A stretch of 8,219 nucleotides of DNA from the NCBI GenBank assembly GCA_043762265.1, contig JAYUMV010000156.1:1-8219 (forward strand), read 5' to 3'. The translations under genes and the position numbers were made by a program. The stretch's first letter is position 1, and each line of letters opens with the position of its first letter. Below, in pieces: positions 5,834 through 8,219 of the stretch. This DNA comes from JANXLO01 sp043762265 (GTDB lineage: Bacteria; Armatimonadota; Chthonomonadetes; Chthonomonadales; Chthonomonadaceae). The notes beneath the pieces were generated by a model that saw only the letters and a list, made by a program, of their open reading frames with translations, did not search any database and was not told the origin of the DNA.

Positions 5834-7918
5834 TTGCAACACAGGAAAGCCCGCGTCGAGTCGTTTCACAAGGCCCGAATAAATCTCTGGATAGGAACCT
5901 TCGCTATATTCTGCTGTGGTCTGGGAGCACAGACAGACGCTCTCGCAGCAGAAGCGACCTATCGTGCGAACGAAGTGCTGATCTCTGTCTCTCCAGAGAG
6001 CGATGGTGCGGAAGAAGCCCAAAAGATCGCCGCTTACGGCACGATCTTGCGCTATAATCCGGACCTGCATCTGTACCAAATTCAGTTGGCGCCGACCCGT
6101 GCGGCGGGCGATCCCGTCGTCAACGCGGTCCCGACTTTCAAGAGCCTACCCGAGGTTCGCTCCGCCGAACCGAACTATATACGCCACCTCTTCTCTACCC
6201 CGAACGATAACTTCTACAACCTGCAATATGCTCCCAAACGGGTGCAGGCGGATCTGGCTTGGGGAATATGGAAACCCAAGCAGCAGGTCGTGATCGCCAT
6301 TCTGGATACGGGGGTAGACAGCAACCATCCGGACCTGACCCATAAGATCCTGCGGGATGCGGGCGGGGTAGTTGGCTATGCTGCGGATACCGGCCTGCGC
6401 GATACGGCGCTCGATGTCTACGGACACGGCACGCATGTCGCCGGTATCGCTGCGGCACAGATCAACAACGCTGCCGGAGTGGCGGGGATTGCCGGTTGGA
6501 ATGGGCAGGCGGGCAACTCCGACACCCATTTCATCAAAATCATGCCTATCCGTGTGCTCGGCAGAGACGGCAGTGGGGACGATGCAACGATCGCCGATGG
6601 TTTGACCTGGGCCGTGGATCATGGGGCGCGGGTAATCAATATGAGTCTGGGAAGTACCGGCTACACCGATGTCCTGAACAACGCCTGTCAGTACGCGTGG
6701 AACAAGGGCTGCATCGTCTGCGCAGCGGCAGGCAACGACGGCCGCTCCGACATCAACTACCCTGCCGCAAACCCCCACGTGCTCGCCGTCGCCGCAACCG
6801 ATAGGGACGATAATCTGACGGACTACACGAACTTCGGATCCTGGGTGCAGGTGGCGGCGCCTGGCGGCGCGAATACCAACGCCGACCAGATCTACTCGAC
6901 CACACCCACCTACAATACGAATATACGGGATTTCTCCTACACGCTGAACTACGACTATCTCTCGGGCACTTCGATGGCGACGCCATTCGTAGCCGGGGAG
7001 GCGGCGCTGCTCATGTCGCAGAATCCCGCGCTGACCAATGCGCAGGTATACAACCTCATCATCAACAAAGTAGACCCCTATACCCCCTTCTCCGGCGAAA
7101 GGATCGCCTCCGGTGGGGGGCGTATCAATGTCTACAAGGCGCTTCTGGCGGCGACCCCCAGCGCCCCGCCGTTGACCGCGCCGCTCGCCGGCATCTTCTT
7201 CCAGAATGCGCAGACCGGGCAGTTGGCGCTCTGGTCCATGAACGGCCAGACCGAGACCGCAGGGCAGTACATCAACGTCACCCCGTTGGCGAACTGGAGA
7301 CTGGTGGCAGAAGCCGACATGAATGCCGATGGGCAGACCGACCTGATCTTTCAGAACTCTGTTTCCGGCCAGGTAGCAGTTTGGTATATGAATGGGGGAA
7401 CCGTCATTGGCAGCGCGTCGATCTCCTCCCCCCCCGCGGCTGGCTGGCAGGTGGTCGGGGCAGGGGACTTCAACGGCGATGGACAGATAGATCTTATTTT
7501 TCAGAATACGGGGACACATCAGATCGCGATCTGGTTTTTGAACGGTGCGACTCTGGCGGGAGGCGGATACGTCAATGCCACGCTTCCCAGTGGCTGGAAT
7601 ATCGTAGGCGTTGCGGATATGACCGGGGGAGGTCGCCGCGATGTTATCTTGCAGAATGCAGCCTCCGGCCAACTGGTCTACTGGACCATCGTGGGAGGGA
7701 CCGTCACAGACGCGCAGTTCTTCGGGCATTCGCCCAGTGCGAACTATAAGTTGGTCGGCCTTACTGACCTCAACGGCGACAACAATCCTGACTTCATATT
7801 TCAGGATGCGCAGACGGGGCAACTCGTGGTGTGGTTCATGAATGGAGTCGTCTTCGAAGGCGGCGGACCGGTCTCCATCAGCCCGGATCGGATCTGGAAC
7901 GCCTCCGGGCCACGCTAA
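5834..7918 (+). CDS. Secreted S8 (subtilisin-like) serine protease with five C-terminal FG-GAP/VCBS-like repeats
   Basis: A 694-residue exported protease. AGGAG (5821-5825) is 8 bases before the TTG start. A basic N-terminus and hydrophobic core LWIGTFAIFCCGLGA (18-32) with ALA cleavage (36-38) form a Sec-type signal. Residues about 43-120 resemble an inhibitor-I9-like propeptide. The peptidase domain (about 135-435) has the full catalytic triad: Asp158 in AILDTGVD, His198 in YGHGTHVAG, Ser380 in SGTSMATPFVAG, plus oxyanion Asn301 in AAAGNDG. A short Pro/Ala linker (441-450) leads to five repeats (445-694), each with an [IF]xQN...GQ...WxMNG core. Three Asp-rich loops (495-503, 545-553, 645-653) look calcium-binding; the fourth (DMTGGGRRD, 595-603) is degenerate. 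The repeats probably form a beta-propeller used for substrate or surface binding. It is likely a single-gene unit: a terminator lies upstream and hairpin-rich DNA follows. The protease call is certain; target and localisation beyond export are unknown. Confidence 0.93.
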   Translation: MQHRKARVESFHKARINLWIGTFAIFCCGLGAQTDALAAEATYRANEVLISVSPESDGAEEAQKIAAYGTILRYNPDLHLYQIQLAPTRAAGDPVVNAVPTFKSLPEVRSAEPNYIRHLFSTPNDNFYNLQYAPKRVQADLAWGIWKPKQQVVIAILDTGVDSNHPDLTHKILRDAGGVVGYAADTGLRDTALDVYGHGTHVAGIAAAQINNAAGVAGIAGWNGQAGNSDTHFIKIMPIRVLGRDGSGDDATIADGLTWAVDHGARVINMSLGSTGYTDVLNNACQYAWNKGCIVCAAAGNDGRSDINYPAANPHVLAVAATDRDDNLTDYTNFGSWVQVAAPGGANTNADQIYSTTPTYNTNIRDFSYTLNYDYLSGTSMATPFVAGEAALLMSQNPALTNAQVYNLIINKVDPYTPFSGERIASGGGRINVYKALLAATPSAPPLTAPLAGIFFQNAQTGQLALWSMNGQTETAGQYINVTPLANWRLVAEADMNADGQTDLIFQNSVSGQVAVWYMNGGTVIGSASISSPPAAGWQVVGAGDFNGDGQIDLIFQNTGTHQIAIWFLNGATLAGGGYVNATLPSGWNIVGVADMTGGGRRDVILQNAASGQLVYWTIVGGTVTDAQFFGHSPSANYKLVGLTDLNGDNNPDFIFQDAQTGQLVVWFMNGVVFEGGGPVSISPDRIWNASGPR
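7166..7915 (+). repeat. Five in-phase 150-base (50-residue) FG-GAP-like coding repeats
   Basis: Key residues recur at exactly 50-residue steps. The Phe/Leu-Gln pair begins at 456, 506, 556, 606 and 656; the Trp of WxMN lies at 467, 517, 567, 617 and 667; the aromatic before the next loop lies at 488, 538, 588, 638 (Tyr) and 688. The Asp loop starts at 495, 545, 595 and 645. The region 445-694 is therefore 5 x 50 residues, ending at the protein terminus. The DNA copies have diverged, so this is old protein-level duplication, not recent tandem DNA. Confidence 0.88.
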
Positions 7919-7924
7919 ACACGG

Positions 7925-8050
7925 CCACCTCCCCAACCCCCTCGTGAAAGGCGGCCCGTCGGGCACCCCAAATCCTCTGCTTCCACGCAGAGGATTTCAC
8001 TGGGAGGGGGCTTCTTGTTTTCTCGCTTCCCTTCAGAAGGGGTGGGGTGA
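7925..8050. repeat. Nested palindromic intergenic element, possibly a dispersed repeat
   Basis: Around the 11-bp hairpin lie C-rich left arms (CACCTCCCCAACCCCC, 7925-7940) and G-rich right segments (GGGAGGGGG, 8002-8010; GGGGTGGGGTG, 8039-8049), plus CCCTTC-A-GAAGGG (8029-8041). The layout and the CCCC.../CTTTCAGAAGGGG wording resemble the palindromic intergenic repeats common in several phyla. It holds no convincing gene. Whether it is multicopy cannot be seen here. Confidence 0.4.
7970..7997. repeat. Perfect 11-bp hairpin after the protease
   Basis: AAATCCTCTGC (7970-7980) and GCAGAGGATTT (7987-7997) pair exactly around the loop TTCCAC. No T-run follows directly (a T-rich stretch begins about 14 bases later), so it is an imperfect terminator at best. 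It is the core of a larger palindromic region. Confidence 0.6.
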
Positions 8051-8112
8051 AATGAAAATACTTTGTGGCGTCTTTAGCAGGGGAAGGCAGGACGGCGATA
8101 AGAGAGATGAAT

Positions 8113-8187
8113 ATGCGCACAGACATCGTCCCCGCCGAGTACGGGCACACGAGTCGTAAGCTGCGCTTCCAGAAAGGAGGTGGGTGA
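8113..8187 (+). CDS. Candidate 24-residue small ORF before the right-edge gene
   Basis: ATG at 8113, with a weak AGAGAG (8101-8106) 6 bases upstream, opens MRTDIVPAEYGHTSRKLRFQ and ends at TGA 8185-8187. The stop overlaps the ribosome-site region of the next gene and lies one base before its TTG, as in translationally coupled pairs. The peptide matches nothing I recognise. It may be only chance open frame. Confidence 0.22.
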   Translation: MRTDIVPAEYGHTSRKLRFQKGGG

Positions 8188-8188
8188 G

Positions 8189-8219
8189 TTGGATTTTTAC
8201 GCCATGTGCGGCTCGCTCA
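8189..8219 (+). CDS. Probable start of a gene running off the right edge (unknown product)
   Basis: A strong AAAGGAGG (8173-8180) lies 8 bases before TTG 8189-8191, the same arrangement as the two other TTG-started genes in the window. The frame stays open to the edge and reads MDFYAMCGSL. An alternative ATG in the same frame is at 8204. Ten residues are too few to name a family; the start choice rests on the ribosome site. Confidence 0.5.
   Translation, partial: MDFYAMCGSL

Noticed and set aside
6146..7966. A 606-codon open frame on the minus strand opposite the protease
   Set aside because: It is an antisense shadow of the S8 protease, with low-complexity Arg/Gly/Val composition and no motifs.
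7842..8159. A 105-codon plus-strand frame spanning the protease end and the downstream palindromes
   Set aside because: It begins inside the protease in another frame and reads through hairpin DNA; its product is the Pro/Gly/Lys-rich pattern typical of translated palindromic repeats.
1..8219. CRISPR array, tRNA, rRNA, insertion sequence, integrase or phage genes
   Set aside because: No regularly spaced identical repeats, no cloverleaf-like sequence, and no transposase or integrase motifs were seen on either strand.

Overview
This 8.2-kb window looks like bacterial chromosome from a free-living, moderately GC-rich organism. Most genes have clear Shine-Dalgarno sites, and TTG start codons recur. 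The taxon cannot be fixed from the sequence. The FG-GAP/VCBS-like 'IFQN...WxMNG' repeats, the PF10091-type glycosidase and the gene style fit Armatimonadota or a similar phylum, but that is a weak inference from memory.

Layout. Positions 1-752 (minus strand) hold the N-terminal part of an exported glucoamylase-like (PF10091/GH144-type) glycosidase that runs off the left edge. A divergent intergenic region (753-934) separates it from a rightward cluster, probably one operon, ending at a strong intrinsic terminator (5604-5633). The cluster contains a class II aldolase (935-1699), an unusually long SorE-like zinc-type dehydrogenase (1716-3479), a helical-repeat/nucleotidyltransferase-fold protein (3538-4719), and a SrlD-like sorbitol-6-phosphate dehydrogenase SDR (4759-5550). 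A tryptophan-rich mini-ORF (4745-4792) with its own strong ribosome site overlaps the SDR start. After the terminator, a leader region with a perfect 13-bp inverted repeat precedes a secreted S8 (subtilisin-like) protease (5834-7918). That protease ends in five 50-residue FG-GAP-like repeats. The right end (7919-8219) holds hairpin-rich, repeat-like DNA and the first codons of a probable further gene.

How the genes may work together. In the known L-sorbose and glucitol pathways, SorE reduces L-sorbose-1-phosphate to glucitol-6-phosphate, and SorD/SrlD oxidises that to fructose-6-phosphate. Relatives of both enzymes occur here with a class II aldolase, so the cluster probably converts a ketose or polyol phosphate into glycolytic intermediates; the actual substrate is unknown. 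No transporter, kinase or regulator is visible in the window. The glycosidase and the protease are both predicted to be exported and suggest a polymer-degrading lifestyle.

The points most worth following are the tandem cofactor-binding domains in the dehydrogenase (first copy degenerate), the nucleotidyltransferase-like protein with a Tyr in place of a metal-binding Asp, the overlapping Trp-rich mini-ORF, and the strictly regular 50-residue repeats of the protease.
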